Below, in pieces: positions 1 through 13,109 of a DNA stretch of 64,000 bases. The DNA comes from Phorcus lineatus. Lineage: Eukaryota; Mollusca; Gastropoda; Trochida; Trochidae. The stretch covers positions 12,350,501 through 12,414,500 of the forward strand of contig OV121087.1 of the NCBI GenBank assembly GCA_921293015.1, written 5' to 3'. The position numbers and the translations under genes are program-made. How positions within the stretch are numbered: the stretch's first letter is position 1; each line of letters opens with the position of its first letter. The notes beneath the pieces are model-generated. The model was not told the origin of the DNA. It was given only the letters and a program-made list of their open reading frames with translations, and searched no databases.

Positions 1-1397
1 GTTTTAAAGCTGAACTTTATAAACTTTGCTTCACCTTCAAAAATTCTTTGGATTAAACTAAGTCACACATATTTATTGCAGTTAGGTGTTGTGAGGTCGG
101 GCACCAAATCAAACTTATCCAAATAGTCTATGTTGTCGAAATAGTTTTCCCAATGAACTAAGTGTAATATTACAAAGTCATCAATCTACAGAATAAACAT
201 ATCTCCCTTATGTCTTTCGATTTTCTGAATTTTCATTCTCTCACGTATGGTACATCAAAGATATTTTTTATCTAACACGGAATTTGCATCGTTGACTTTG
301 CATATTAAGAAAATCCATTGCATTAGATACTTGCATATTAGTGTCTTGCTCAGCATTACAACATTAATTATTTATTACGTGAGAACTGTATACGTTTTAC
401 ATACAAACATTAGAATAGATGAGTGTAAATGAATGAAAATATTTCATGATTTTTTCAAATCACATCATACTAAAACTGAAATTATGATGATTAAGAAAGT
501 CATGAACTGTATGTGACGATCATACGTCTAAACAAATACAACAACTTTCTAAACGTTTGTCAATCGAAGGAACGCGTTGCAACAGAAAAATACCACAACA
601 ATCTATTTCGGTACGTTGTTGTAATGTTCAAACTTTTCCTTAGAAGAAAATGTATTCTTTACGTACAAGCTTGGTGAAAAGCACATTTTCTCTCCAAAGA
701 CATGGTTGAATCATACATTATACCGTTCTTTCCGTCAGCTTATAAAAAGCAGTAATGATCTGATCGAAAAACTAAATTGACCCAAGTGTTAACTTCATAT
801 GGTGGGCAAAAAGGGGGGCGTTAGTCAGCGAATAGGGGCTCAACGGACCAAAGTGACGCATTCCGAACCCGGACGGCAAATCAAGTTAAGGCTTCCGAGA
901 AATCCTCTGTACTAATTGACGCTCAATGCAAAAGGCAAGAATACTAGAGATCGAACATTTTTAGCATACATATAGAGTTGATAAGTCCACGTCAATAACT
1001 TTGGTGATATAGTCCATCAAAACACCAAATATGGACAAATAACATGAGTCACTGGCGATCTTTTGGAATGACGAATGAATCACCGAGCAAAAACAATTGA
1101 TAGAACTTTACTTCTAGGTAGTTTTTCAAAGAAAACATCAAATATCTTTATTTGAACACGAATGCGTCATATAATGATTATCGTAATTATCATGTAATTG
1201 ATGTCATGCATTTTCAATCCAATTTGGGTGAATCATAAGAATTCAGCTACCGATTCTACTTCTATGTATAAAAGACTTACGTCATGGTATTTTATATTTG
1301 ACGATTACACACTTATTACATATTTCTCAAAGGAAGCTTGACTTAGTATCATAAAATTTGAAAAGCTTACGTGCACTCTGCACAAGAAGAAGTCCCA
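1..1397. other. Intergenic, nothing recognised
   Basis: AT-rich sequence with no exon, RNA gene or repeat second copy that I can support. The 61-codon frame at 247-432 has no protein-like features. Confidence 0.6.
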
Positions 1398-1590
1398 ACG
1401 AAAAAGCAATGCAATAAGGTTACCTACGCAAGTCTTGTCCCCCTCAAAAAGCATTGCAATACGGTTACCTCAGCAATATTGTCTTATACTTACCAAAAGG
1501 CACTGCATTGAGGTGAACTTAGCCATCTTCTCATTTCTCCATCAAAAGACACTGCAATAAGGTTACCTTATCAATCTTCTCTTATCCTAA
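1398..1590 (+). repeat. Tandem repeat, four units of about 48 bp
   Basis: Units begin with AAAAAGCAATGCAATAAGGT or variants at about 1401, 1446, 1494 and 1544 (spacing 45, 48, 50). All share GCA-TGCAAT-AGGTTACCT and a CTTCTC-like end. Confidence 0.75.
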
Positions 1591-1747
1591 TATCAGCCAG
1601 ACCATGATCGACACGAGAACACAAACGTTTTGTTCTCATATAAATTCAAAAGCATAAAACCCATCCGGTAACATTCAGCAAGGAACATTCGAAGGCTTAG
1701 GATTATGGTTCCCGTACCAGAATGCCCCGAGGCTATAACTTCCCACT

Positions 1748-1755
1748 CCCCCCCG

Positions 1756-1793
<38 letters not shown>
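1748..1793 (+). repeat. Poly-C tract, 38 uninterrupted C
   Basis: C7-G-C38. An open frame reads through it as poly-Pro but is not a gene. The length in the assembly may be unreliable. Confidence 0.95.
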
Positions 1794-1796
<3 letters not shown>

Positions 1797-2799
1797 CCCT
1801 AACTATATTAGATTGGAAAAGAGTTGCATTGTTTTGATGGCACCAAAGTCTAGCTTAAATGACGTTTTTTTAACATGTCCCGGAAAAACGATTTGCAAAA
1901 TCTGACATTTTCTGGAAAATAAAAACCTTACTTTCATAAACGATGAAATGATTAAAGTAGATATACCTACACGTCAAATCTGACACATTTATAACCTCTG
2001 GGAACAACCTTGGACATGTGGAAATCGTTGCAAGCATAAAGATATCAAAAGTTCCGTGGCTAGTTTTAATTTTTTGTTTCAATGCAATGCCAACGTTGCT
2101 TGAGGTTGTGTTATATTAGGCCTATATGATCTTTACCAGATGTAAAGTACTCACTGGCTGGCCCTGCGGGACGGAGATTTTCAGCTGGTTAGAATTTTGA
2201 AAATTAAAAATCGACCTTATAAATGAGAAGCCCCGAGGATGAACCCCTCTTTTTATCAAGAGGCCCCCCACCCCTCCCATTCACATTCCCTGGATCCGCC
2301 ACCGAGTACCGTACAATCTCATAGACAAACATCATGTCTGCATAGGTATAAATGTTCTTTCAAATTAAACTGGATGTAAAGGAACTAGAAACACTTTTCC
2401 CCGATACTTGATTTTCTAAAATTTCCCGAGCAAATATTGATCGATGCCTTAATGTCCTCTTGAATTTCATTTCATCATAAAATACCACGATAGGACTGTC
2501 CTTTTAAGGATTCGCGTAGATTAACCGAAACTGCTACGTTCGTTTAACAATCTCTTCTATTTGATATAAAAGGATTGTATAGCAAAATTTGACATCTTTT
2601 TCCCTTTCGTGAGGTTCAATTATTTTCCCTGAGAAAACACATGACAGTGCCTTTTAATCAGTGTTTAAAACATTCAGAACCAATAATCATATAAACATGA
2701 AAATGATAAGTACACATGGAAACCTTTACGTCATGTTTAAAGAGAGAACATAAGCCAGTTAACATGATTTACACCATATGGACTTGAAATGTTCAAAGT
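1794..2799. other. Intergenic, nothing recognised
   Basis: No supported feature. A pyrimidine/C-rich patch lies at 2255-2295. Confidence 0.55.
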
Positions 2800-3148
2800 T
2801 TAAAGGAGCTGTAGCATGTTTTTGCCTTTAATACTTTTTAACATTTGTCGCTTATAAAAAAAGTTTAAGCACTTGACATTTACTTTAGAAGTCAAAACAT
2901 CTCATTATACGACCCGATTATCCGTAGAAACGTTGTCCTTATAAAACGAAAACTAACAGGCGGCCATTTTAATGTGAACACTTTTATCAGAATAAAAAAA
3001 CAATCCTCAGGGATCCACTCAGACATGAACACTCGTTCTCGAAATTGATTTTCTGAAGCCAAAGATTTGTTTTATCGTTGGTGATACTAATCTTAAAAGG
3101 CATTTAAGCGAATTATATGAACGAAAAAACCTGCTACAGTCCCTTTAA
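2800..3148. mobile_element. TTAAAGGG-type MITE, complete
   Basis: Terminal inverted repeats: left TTAAAGGAGCTGTAGCATG, right complement TTAAAGGGACTGTAGCAGG, each followed by a T-run. It is 349 bp with no coding capacity and contains the shared internal phrase GCGGCCATTTTAATGTGAAC. Because the end is the palindrome TTAAA...TTTAA, a TTAA target duplication cannot be separated from the repeat itself. Confidence 0.75.
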
Positions 3149-3841
3149 TTATCTTTCAGGGATCAATTTAGTATGTCTTCTTCGACGACAATAGTCATGC
3201 ATTAGCATCATATCATTATGACGATACTTTCAAGAGAAAATAATATAGGGAAAAGGAAAATAGTTATTCCCCTGAAAACAGTTGACTTCAGCTCAAGTAT
3301 TCATATCATCTATGACAGTTGCCAATGCAAAGGTTGTGCAACTTCGAGAAAAAATGACAAAGGGAAAATGAATTCCTTTTTTATGTTAAATTAAAAAATA
3401 TGAAAACATTTTGAGGAAAGTTGCAAGTCACTCCAGATATAAACGTTTCCTGATTTCAGGTTGATATTTCATTATGATAAGAAAATAAGGAGATAGCAGA
3501 TAGGATATTACCTTATTGGTAAAATACTTTTAACAATGATTAACTCACAAAGAAACCAAAGCTTTATTTAGATATTGCCAATTTTGCTAAAAATGAAATG
3601 TAAGCTAGGACATATTCCATTCAGACGTAAGTTCTATATTAAGAAAGCGTGATTATTGTTTATTGTTAGAGAGACATGGATATCAACAGGGAACACGATG
3701 ACTAAGAAATAAATTAAGATGGCTTGAGCAGTATTTAAAGGCACACTCCGTGTTTTTCATGACAATTTATTCTAGATAATTGTTAAAATACTATATATGA
3801 CGATAACTTCAAAACATTTCATATATCTATTCCAAAGTGAC
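3149..3841. other. Intergenic, MITE-like scrap only
   Basis: TTAAAGGCACACTCCGTGTT at about 3737 resembles one end of the TTAAAGGG families (compare 20928). Otherwise nothing recognised. Confidence 0.4.
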
Positions 3842-4140
3842 AAAATATTATACAATTATAGACTGGTGATGAGGTCAATACCTTTTATTATAGACCCGAG
3901 GAAAGCAATGTTGACCTCGGACTTCGTCCTCTGTCAATATTGCTTTCCTCGGGTCTATAAAATCAGGTATTTACCATTCACCAGTCCATAATTGTTTTAT
4001 TATGTTTCGATATATATACGAAAAGAAAAGAAAAAACTACAGTCATGAACAGCATTTTCGATCAATTGTTCAACATGACGGTCAAATGACGTCACAATAA
4101 CAATGGCATGACGTCATGTGACATCGGTTTGACGTCATTA
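3842..4140. mobile_element. Snap-back element with three TGACGTCA sites
   Basis: Arms of about 70 nt (3842-3920 with 3932-4008): TTATAGACCCGAGGAAAGCA against TGCTTTCCTCGGGTCTATAA, and GACTGGTGA against TCACCAGTC. Three TGACGTCA sites (4087, 4109, 4130) follow within 130 bp. It is the same arrangement as at 8.1 and 61.5 kb. Confidence 0.6.
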
Positions 4141-4380
4141 TGTCCGTTTCAAGTCAATATCACTTTTGGTCGGACTCGGAGTGAAGTCAATATGCTTTTC
4201 TGTCGACTGACACGTGACCGCTTCTCGATCAATCGGATTGCCGGAAAAATAAGCTTACATAATGTTAATCATATTTTCTAATTAAGAATGAAAACAAAAT
4301 GCGTTTGTGCGTAAAATAAAATCACACAACACATTTACTTCAGTACTAGTATGGAACTTTAAACGGTCAACTCTAAGGTG

Positions 4381-4381
4381 C

Positions 4382-4427
<46 letters not shown>

Positions 4428-4443
4428 TGTGTGTGTGTGTGTG
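4381..4443 (+). repeat. (AT)n(GT)n microsatellite
   Basis: A dinucleotide AT run with one break is followed by GT repeats. The short open frame here is an artefact. Confidence 0.95.
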
Positions 4444-4596
4444 CTTTCAGTTTCCATAATATTGCGTAAGACGCGGAGCATTGTCCGATCAAAATCGCAA
4501 TTTCATTCCTATATTGTCATGACACTAAAAAAAATTGGCATTAAAATGCTAGTTTTTAGAAAAAGTCAGTTGGTCTCGATGAACTATTACCACTGA

Positions 4597-4646
4597 AAAT
4601 ACTTGGCATATGTGACTCCAAGAAAAAAATTGGTGTCCCTTTAAGA
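4597..4646 (-). mobile_element. End of a second TTAAAGGG-type family
   Basis: Reverse complement reads TTAAAGGGACACC...CTTGGAGTCACATATG, matching the ends at 5277 and 46857 (TTGGAGACAAATATGTGAAA). The other end is not found. Confidence 0.5.
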
Positions 4647-5276
4647 GAATCACATTTCTGCTGAGTCACATTAATAAAAATAGCATGTGGCGTGAACTCG
4701 ACTCGGCAAACAGAACCTGGAATATCCAAACTTGTTATATAATCTGACGCCACATCACATGTTCATAGATCATATTACATTGATCAATAACTTCATGACA
4801 AATGCGAATCCCGCCCAATCTAAATTCGAATTGTTTATCAAGTACGAAGGCTGTTTATTAGTCTAACATATAGTCCCTGAAAAAAAGGTTTCACCAAAAA
4901 TGTATTTTTCAATATTTGGTATGAAATAATATAACAAAGAGTCCTGTACAATACGATATTTCAGGCTATGGCTGAGGCAACTAAACTTGCCAACATTTTC
5001 GAGACTTAAGAAGGCTCCTTTAATATTTTGCCATTGAGTCTGGATGACAGACTAGCTGTGTATATCTTCTATAGAATATCGGCCCTAATAGACAAAGAGA
5101 AATTTTGAATTAGTTTTACGTTTTGATTTCTTGTTCAGTTAACTTTTGAGTATACAAAATACATTCATGACATCCAACATGATGTAATTATTCATGTCAA
5201 TAAACATTTATGCAACGGAATATGAAAGAGATAAATCATCTTTCTCATGAAATACACGAATCACACATTGTCAATT

Positions 5277-5335
5277 AAAGGGGCACAGAGTATGTTGTTG
5301 GAGACAAATATGTGAAACTTTATAAATGGACTGTT
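5277..5335 (+). mobile_element. End of a second TTAAAGGG-type family
   Basis: TTAAAGGGGCACAGAGTATG followed by TTGTTGGAGACAAATATGTG. Almost identical to the copy beside NEIL3 exon 4. The far end is not identified. Confidence 0.55.
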
Positions 5336-6385
5336 TCTAAAGATCAGTATCTTATCACTTATCAGTTAGGTATTGTAACAAAACACAGGTTTTTAAGTCG
5401 TTATTCGTGATCGAAAATAAAAATAAAAACAGGTTGTTAATGTTTAGTAAGGCATTTACTCTACTTTGCCGTTTTCCGATTATCATAATTAAGGCGATTT
5501 ATAGATAAAGATAAGGAAGTTATTTGAACTAAACTCAGGACATATGGTATATTGGGCTCTTATCTATAACCGCATGAAAATCATAAAACATACTTTTTGT
5601 CATTTTAATAAATGAATACCTTTGAACGAAAAAAAATCCTGTGTGATCATAATAATATCTGAACGTTCAACAATAAAATAACTTTTTATCAATTATAAAC
5701 TATAAATTGTTATGAGCCTTACATATTAAATTCTTAATTTTCAAGTCTCCTAAAAGACCTTCTCACAGACCTACATAGGCTTATAAATTATCTTATTTCA
5801 AGGTCTTGACGAGTCGACGGACTATATAACTATCTGTCTTATCTAATCTTCATACTCACAAGAAACACCTAATTATCTCTGGACGGTTACGGCATGCACT
5901 TCCAGACCAGTTCAGACGCACGCCGTGTTGCTCAAAGTGAACTTTTCCCCGCAGAACTGAAGGATTGTCTATTTTCTGATCTAATTAAAAGCTTTCAGAA
6001 CGTTCAAAAGACTTGTGAAGGAATCACCTGCTACCAGTTAAACAAACAAGTGAGCAGACGGCAATAGCAAGAACCTGATAATCAAGGGAGATAACTCAGT
6101 TGTGGCAATTATCAGAACAAGGGTGGCATACTCTCCAAACACTGGCCCAACACGTGCGGTAATGCATCTGTAACTCAATATGCAGCAGATTTACACTTCT
6201 TGCGTAGTCCCTCATTGAATTAGACGACCTTGATGTAGTCCCCAGTCCTGAAGGTGAGAGGCGTTTCGACTCTGTCACAGGTTCGGGACACATTATTTCC
6301 TCATCACTGTAACCTTGACATTAATTAACGTGTTCATTGCAACCGTCAAGCAATTCAAGATTTCAGTTCATAGGTCAACTGTTTT
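5336..6385. other. Intergenic, nothing recognised
   Basis: AT-rich to 5860, slightly more mixed 5880-6300. No exon with convincing splice sites and protein similarity. Confidence 0.5.
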
Positions 6386-6945
6386 ATATCTTGCCTCTAA
6401 AGAGTTCTTGCCCTTACTCACGTCATACGGTTGCTTAGTGCAAACCGTAACTCAGTTCATACCCATAGTTGATTTATACTCATACTCAGGTTATACCAGT
6501 ACTCAGGTCATACCCTTCTCAGTTCATACCCGTGCTCAATTCATAGCCTTGCTGAGTTTATAAACTTGCCCAGTTCATTTTCTTACTCATTTCTTACGCT
6601 TTTTTTTTATATCGATACAATACCTGTTACTATCTTTGCTGAAATCATATATTTGAACAGTTTATACCCTTACGTCACTAAATCCATACCCGTGCTCAGT
6701 TCAAACTCTAGCTTAAATAAAATCCTTACTCAATTCATACCCTTAATCAATCCATACCCTTATTCAGTTCACATCCTAGCTCAGTTCAAACCCTAGCTCA
6801 GGCATACCCTTGCTCAGTTCACACCCTAGATCAATTCAAACCCTAGCTAAGTTCATACCCTTTCTAAAGCTATACCATTGCTCAGTTCATACCCTTTCCC
6901 CGTGCTTATCCCATACCCAATTCATACCCTTACTCTGCTCTTAAT
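6386..6945 (+). repeat. Degenerate minisatellite, unit about 19 bp
   Basis: CTCAGTTCATACCCTTG-like units recur roughly every 18-20 bp for about 550 bp (very roughly 25-30 copies). They are interrupted near 6590-6670 and sharpest at 6690-6900. Several 76-98 codon open frames here are read-throughs of the repeat. Confidence 0.8.
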
Positions 6946-7944
6946 CATGTTATCATTATTAAAAAAGATGGTATTACTCATGAGACTCAATGACGGTAAG
7001 TATTTCTTACAAGCTCCTCAAATGGGCAGTTGTTTTCAAATTTGTGAACGCTTACCTTACGCCTTCAAACATACTGGTACAATGTGTGGTACATATAGAA
7101 CAACCAACGATATCCTTTGGTATATTGTTTCACACTTATCTTGTAATATTGCATCACGTATGATATTTGTGTAATATAATATTGAGAGAAGGAAATAAAA
7201 AACGAATACAGCTGTCTGTATTTGTTGAAATTATCATATTACTAGGTATACATACACATATAAATCTTACCTTAAGAACGTGAACAATGTCCTGCCCTTA
7301 ATATCGTTTGTTCAATCTTGGAAAGGGAATTATTTTAGTCCGTATCGACAACCGCCCAGGAAATTTTCCACATATGCTTTATATTAAAATCACAAGCATT
7401 CCAGTCCCTAAGTCTATATGGTGTTGCGTTGCATGCTTTTATGTCTATAAGTACCTTAGGTGGTAAAAGACACCGACGACGGTCGACGCCATGTGACATA
7501 TTATTTTACATTCAACTACGTTTATTAAAAGCTGACTCTTTTGTTAAGGCCATTATAAAATGCATTTTGATAATCCCAAGACAATATGCTGATTCAATTG
7601 TGACTTTCATTCCATACGAGCGACTTTTATTAAATATGTACCAAATGCAAAGGTAGACAATGCTTAATATGAATTTGAATTTTGAAAGAATAATTGCAAA
7701 TATATATTTTCACCAATATATTTGATATCTAAATCGTTTCATGTTTGTTTCAGGAGAAGCATTTATATAGGCATTTGCTGCCTGTTTGCTAATCCGTTTT
7801 CCTCTTTGTATATATATATTCTGAATGTTGTGTATTACATGTTTTATGGAAATAAAATACTGGCTAAATCATGTACATTTCACAGTATTTCAACTTTTTT
7901 CCATTGCAATACGCAGATGTCTGGAATAGTCTAAGCTACAACAC
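6946..7944. other. Intergenic, nothing recognised
   Basis: Short open frames only (70-98 codons) with no recognisable motifs. Confidence 0.5.
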
Positions 7945-8050
7945 CAAGTCACTGAAACATTAATAAATTTAAAAATATGTATCTTTTAATTCAATATATG
8001 GCAGGAGCCTCAGAGAGATGGAATTTCATAGACTCATGAACATTGCATTA
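7945..8050 (+). repeat. Dispersed repeat GGAGCCTCAGAG, copy 1
   Basis: TTCAATATATGGCAGGAGCC TCAGAGAG, then ATTTCATAGA; shared with about 9005 and 34075. Confidence 0.5.
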
Positions 8051-8123
8051 CAAGCATGTCTCCGACAGTTAAAATATCGCTTATAAAGGAAATATCAGTA
8101 GTCCTGCTTCATAACTGTGCATA

Positions 8124-8530
8124 TATAGAGGATATTTGACATTTCTCGTCGAATACCATGGATATCTCATCCAGTGAAGTAGAAATCTATATTTTCACGA
8201 GTGGCGTAGCCACGAGTGTAAATATATGATTTTCTACTTAACGAGATGAGATATTCATGGTATTCGACGAGAAATGTCAAATGTTCTTTTTATTATGTTT
8301 CCCAAAACCCCGTAAATGACCCTAACTATATGAATGGAGAAGCTAAAACGCTTCGCTAGCGCGGCCGTCGCATGACGTAATTCAATTGTTTCATGACGTC
8401 ACAGACGACGTCATATGATTGTTGCATCATTTCACTGAGTAGAATACCATAATTATTTCACTCAGTGAAAATACGGGTTTTATTTTCACCGATAAATGGC
8501 ATATTTCACCATTCGAAATATAATAAAAAG
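8124..8530. mobile_element. Snap-back element with TGACGTCA site
   Basis: Arms 8131-8185 and 8230-8284 pair: TTTGACATTTCTCGTCGAAT against ATTCGACGAGAAATGTCAAA, plus ATACCATG and GAGAT segments. The centre is CACGAGTGGCGTAGCCACGA. TGACGTCA is at 8394 with a second GACGTCA beside it. Confidence 0.6.
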
Positions 8531-8939
8531 GAGCATTTGATACAGTTTAGGTCCACATTCAGCAAGTCTGGATTAGGAGCCCAAAGAAAAGAATATTATG
8601 GATGAAGGAACAGTTAATCATTAAAAAATTTCATAGACTAAATTTTAGTCTAAGATATCAGTTAAAAGCCCTCATTGACACGCAAATTAATTGCCCGACG
8701 TGTTAAATTTAGGTCCTTCTTAAAAATGGACCAAGAAGAGAGTCTCTGTATATATAGCTCTCTTATTCATCCTCATAGACTGGTTGGAATCTCCTCGTCA
8801 TGTTGTGGAACCTTTACCACAGTACAGGAAATACTAGCATATGACGTATTGAAGATAGTCTATATAATTTCTTTAGATTTGACTACTTAACAGAGTTTCT
8901 CAAATACTGGCTGATCTACCTGACACTATTAGTTTATTT

Positions 8940-9110
8940 CTTAAACAAATAGCTTATTTTTATATCTTTAAAGAAAAAGAAAATTCTCAAAACATTTTTT
9001 TAATTCAATATGAGAAAGGAGCCTAAGAGGATTGACTTTTTCAGAGTATCTTAACTTCAGGTCTAGACTTGCTTTTCAAGAGGTTGTGATGAGGTATATG
9101 TTTATATACA
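8940..9110 (+). repeat. Dispersed repeat, copy 2
   Basis: TTCAATATGAGAAAGGAGCC, then CTAGACTTGCTTTTCAAGAG and GTTGTGA; the last part matches GAAGACTTGCTTTTCAAGAG at 34113. Confidence 0.65.
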
Positions 9111-10870
9111 TTATATATATATGATTGCTCAATCAAAATATAGACTTGCTTTTCAGAAAGGAATGTACCAGGCAAGGTTAGCGAAAAATGAACAAGAGTC
9201 TGTTGATAAGACTAAGAGATGCAGAGAAAAGGCTAGAAAAGGGCTAAAAAACGTTAAACCAATGAGCTTTAGACAAATAGAACATGTTTGTTGAATCACA
9301 TAATACGCGGGTGAGAAAAGGTTATTGAATAAAACATCATGCGATGGTGACATCCTTTTTGTAAACAAATTATGCTGTCACTACATAAATACCAAGTTGA
9401 TCCAACAAACACAGATGCACAACATCGTTCGAAGACGGAAATAAGTGTCAGCCACGATTCAGAAAAGAAGTAACGTTTTTCGCTTCCATTGACAGTTGCA
9501 GCTTCTACCAACTGTCCAAAAGAACTTGAAGATATGATTAAGGTTCAATCGTAGAATTAACCCGCTTGATGCAAGTTTGAGTTTAGTTGAAAAGTTTATT
9601 CGTACATATCACATCAGCCCCTGACATGAATTGGAATAGTTTATTATCAAATAAGACACTCCTTGTTCAAACAAGAATATTATCTTCTGAGTGCGAAGGG
9701 ATTCAGATTGCAGTAGCAAACATTGAATATAGCTATCAATCGATGGATATGAAAAGCTATTAGCAGACCAGCATCATATTCAGCAAACATAATCTCTCAC
9801 CTTCACTCTTCACTGAATGCAGACAATTTGTGGGTGATATTAATCGATGGATAAGATTGGTTGTGACAGCTCTTCACTTCTCATATTTAACAGTTTTGAA
9901 TAAATCCAATTACCTTTCGGCTTCGAAAGCTTTTGTCACGCTCATGTGAGGATGTTCACACAGAATAAAAGCTAAGATAGTTTCCATTTACCTTTCAAAA
10001 CATTTTACGATCCAATTTCCTTCACTCAGGTGAAACCTTTGGAAAGGTTGGAGAATGGGTTTATGGACAAAATGTTAGCGTTCACAAATTGAGGGATCTC
10101 TCTGATATTTGGACAGAAGATTCATAAAAGTGCAAAGGTAAATAACGTCCTTGTGGCGTATAATTTTTTATATATCAAATAAAGGTAAAAACTTCTGCAT
10201 TTAGAGAGCTCTTAACTGTTAACGTTTCACCTATTCTGCAGTCAGTTTTAATACATTGTAAACAAGTGGATACATTGTATTGACACACTTTCGTTTGCAA
10301 GTCCTCTCAGCACACAGGCTGTCTATTGAAATAGTCAGAATTAAATGTTTTTAATTTTTTTCCTCAAATGTTTTATGCAGACAAACCAAATTTCTTGCTG
10401 AGCAGGCTTAATGTTTTAGTAAACATTAGCATACCTCCAGTATGGTGCACTTGAAACGGCATATTGACGACGCAATGAACATAAATATATGTAAAACAAA
10501 GTGATTTATAACATTCAGCATTTTTATAGTTACAATTTGTTAAGTGGGAAGTCAAACATTAGTTGCCACGTGTAGGTATTCAATTTCCTGTATCGTAAAG
10601 CAATGCAATGTGCCTCTTTTAACTACGAAATGCATCTACCCACCAATTTTAAGAAAAAGAGGAATCACCGAAATGGACGCATTTCCTAATCCAAGAAACG
10701 TTGTCATTGTATTTCCTGCTTAAGATATTAACGTATCAGTAGAGAATTATTTGAGCTTCTAACATAAGGAATTTGCAAATTCAAGGAAAAAGACCCTAAA
10801 AAATGCAACAACCTACCATCAACCTTAAGCTATAAGCTATACTTGTTATTTCAAAATGACCAACCGAAAC
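9111..10870. other. Intergenic, nothing recognised
   Basis: Several 60-71 codon frames on the minus strand look random in composition. No second copies found. Confidence 0.5.
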
Positions 10871-10998
10871 TGTACAAGTTATAACATGTACAATAAAAAT
10901 TATACAAGTTATAACTTGTACTGTGACAGTATGCAAGCCATTACATGTAGAGTTGTGTTATACAAGTTATAACTTGTACAAAATCACAACTTGTACAC
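10871..10998. repeat. Cluster of TACAAGTTATAACTTGTA palindromes
   Basis: The perfect 18-bp palindrome TACAAGTTATAACTTGTA occurs at 10903-10920 and 10961-10978. A near copy with one base change is at 10871-10892, and half-site ACAACTTGTACA is at 10986-10997. There is no transposon-like outer boundary. Confidence 0.85.
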
Positions 10999-12704
10999 GA
11001 TAGAAACAACATAAAGGAAAGGTCACATAAAGAACGTTAAGAACCTACCTGAAAAGAAAAACGAGTCCAGCGACTCTTGCCCACTATACGTTCACTGATG
11101 GTAGATAATTCCCGGAAACTACATGTAGGGTCACTTACAACAGGAAAACGCTTTGTCCATTTCTACAATTGCTACTCGCTCTAATTATACCAAGTTGACA
11201 TAGAGCACATTAGCAGATGCATACTCGTGAGGCCCAAACTCGGAGAACAATACGATCCGCCTTTGTTTATAGCAGTCGTGTTTAAAGAGGATTAAACCGC
11301 TCTCGTGTTACGCAAAATCATCTAAACCTACTATATCCGGACTTGATTTAATGATAAAAGAGGGAGAATGGTATCTCACTTTTCAGGATACAGTGGTATA
11401 AATACTGATGTGAATCTGATGATGGTGTACTTTATATCCGTGTCTGCAGCATGTTGTGGTTGATTGGGTGTTGAATATCTGCCGAGTGGTACACACTTCT
11501 TATTCGTTCATTGATAAGTATATCAAATTTGCTGAATAAGTTTCATATTAATTCCGTATGTTTTTTTATAACAGTCCTTTTCAGTTGAACGCTAAAGATT
11601 GGATATTTAGATATAATTTAACACTTCCTATTCTAAGTTTTACTGTGCATTTTTTTATTGCACAACTGGGAAATAATTCCTTATTCAAATAGTAATAAAT
11701 TCTTTTTTGAAGATATTATGATATTTAAGGATATTTTTATCAAATATATAATATTATAAAATAATATTTTTAAAAACTATACATGATATGCTCGTTCATT
11801 TTCATGCCTAATGTCAAAACAAACATGACATGCAATGAAAGTTATTTACGAGTGTCGCAGTTTTCGCAAACAACATTTGAAGACAAAACAACCATCGTTG
11901 TATTCCAACGTGTATAAAGAGATAGTAGTCTGAACTAATTCACCCCTGGCATTTCCCTATCTCACATACAAAGTATAATCCAACTGAACAACTATGTGCA
12001 GGAAGCAACGTATCACAGACATATACAAGTTTACATATGTTCTCCCTCGACTGTCCTTAATAAACATTTCCATTTTGAAGAAAAATACTTCAAATTCTAC
12101 TTATTCTCAGCACGATATTTTAAACTTTTAACTTCGTACTAAGGGTATAATAAGTATTTAATGAGATTACTAAGTGGCGGGGCAATTCTCTCTTTGACTG
12201 GTTGTCTCCAGGGTCAAGTAGAGATTAATCCCACTATACACGAGTCTATGATGAAGGAACTCGTAATCGGGAGAGGATCTTAATGTGTCTCCGAGGTCTG
12301 ATTAGGGAGCCCTCATCAACTGCCCTCGCAGCCTCTTCTTTCATACCAACTCGTGCGTGATAACACGATTACTATAAAAATAATATAATGAATTGGATTT
12401 CCTATGATTTAATAAAATGGGTGGAATCTGATGCAGTGTTTTCAGGTATCTATAGTAACAGATGAGAGTTGTGCGACCCGGGTTATATGCCCCTTGATCT
12501 GATAACGGATACTTTAAAAGCTACTTTTTATATATTACTGTCATCAAGACTAATGAATATCAGAAATTTACAAAGTCTAGGTATGTGGACCTTGGAGCAT
12601 GGAAAGGTTTATGACGAAAACTTTAGAATGAAAGGGACACTCGTCTTATGTGAATAGCTTTGACAAACTTTAGTGTTGACTGATTAGATGGTTTCATGAT
12701 GCCA
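10999..12704. other. Intergenic, one GC-richer patch
   Basis: 12160-12360 has higher G+C and fewer stops on the minus strand (a 32-codon frame from an ATG), but no splice or protein evidence. Confidence 0.4.
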
Positions 12705-12830
12705 TAGCACAAGAACTCAATATCGTATGTAAACGTAGGTAAAATGCAGATGAAAAAACTCTACTGCCTGTATACAATAGAAGATGTGGGTTTACCTACG
12801 TTTTACTTACGATGTCGAGTTCCTTTGTAA
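12705..12830. repeat. Imperfect inverted repeat
   Basis: GAACTCAATATCGTATGTAA and ACGTAGGTAAA pair with TTTACCTACGTTTTACTTAC and GATGTCGAGTTC across an approximately 50-nt spacer. Confidence 0.65.
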
Positions 12831-12949
12831 CGTAGTACTACGAATATAGTTAGATATTTTACCTCACTTAAAGATATAGAATTCTTGTCAAAGGGTACAT
12901 TGTGAAATACAATTTATTAATAATCCTTAGCTGTTCATTTTCTACCCAA

Positions 12950-13020
12950 AATGGAAGCTCTTAAGAATGGAATCTAACGTAGGATTTTATGACGTGAGCT
13001 ACCTCTTTGGAGAGAGAACG
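12950..13020. mobile_element. Possible end of the 39.1-kb MITE family
   Basis: AGGATTTTATGACGTGAGCT then ACCTCTTTGGAGAGAGAACG resembles the right arm at about 39497-39532. It is short and diverged. Confidence 0.35.
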
Positions 13021-13109
13021 TAAGTGTGATATATAAACATTCTTCTCCTAATCATAAAAGCCCCAACGAAGGGTGTGATCTAAACTCTCACCAAGAACAC
13101 CAGTTCTGT

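Noticed and set aside
6315-7174. Three open frames of 76-98 codons in a row
   Set aside because: The first two, and the start of the third, are read-throughs of the ~19-bp CTCAGTTCATACCC minisatellite.
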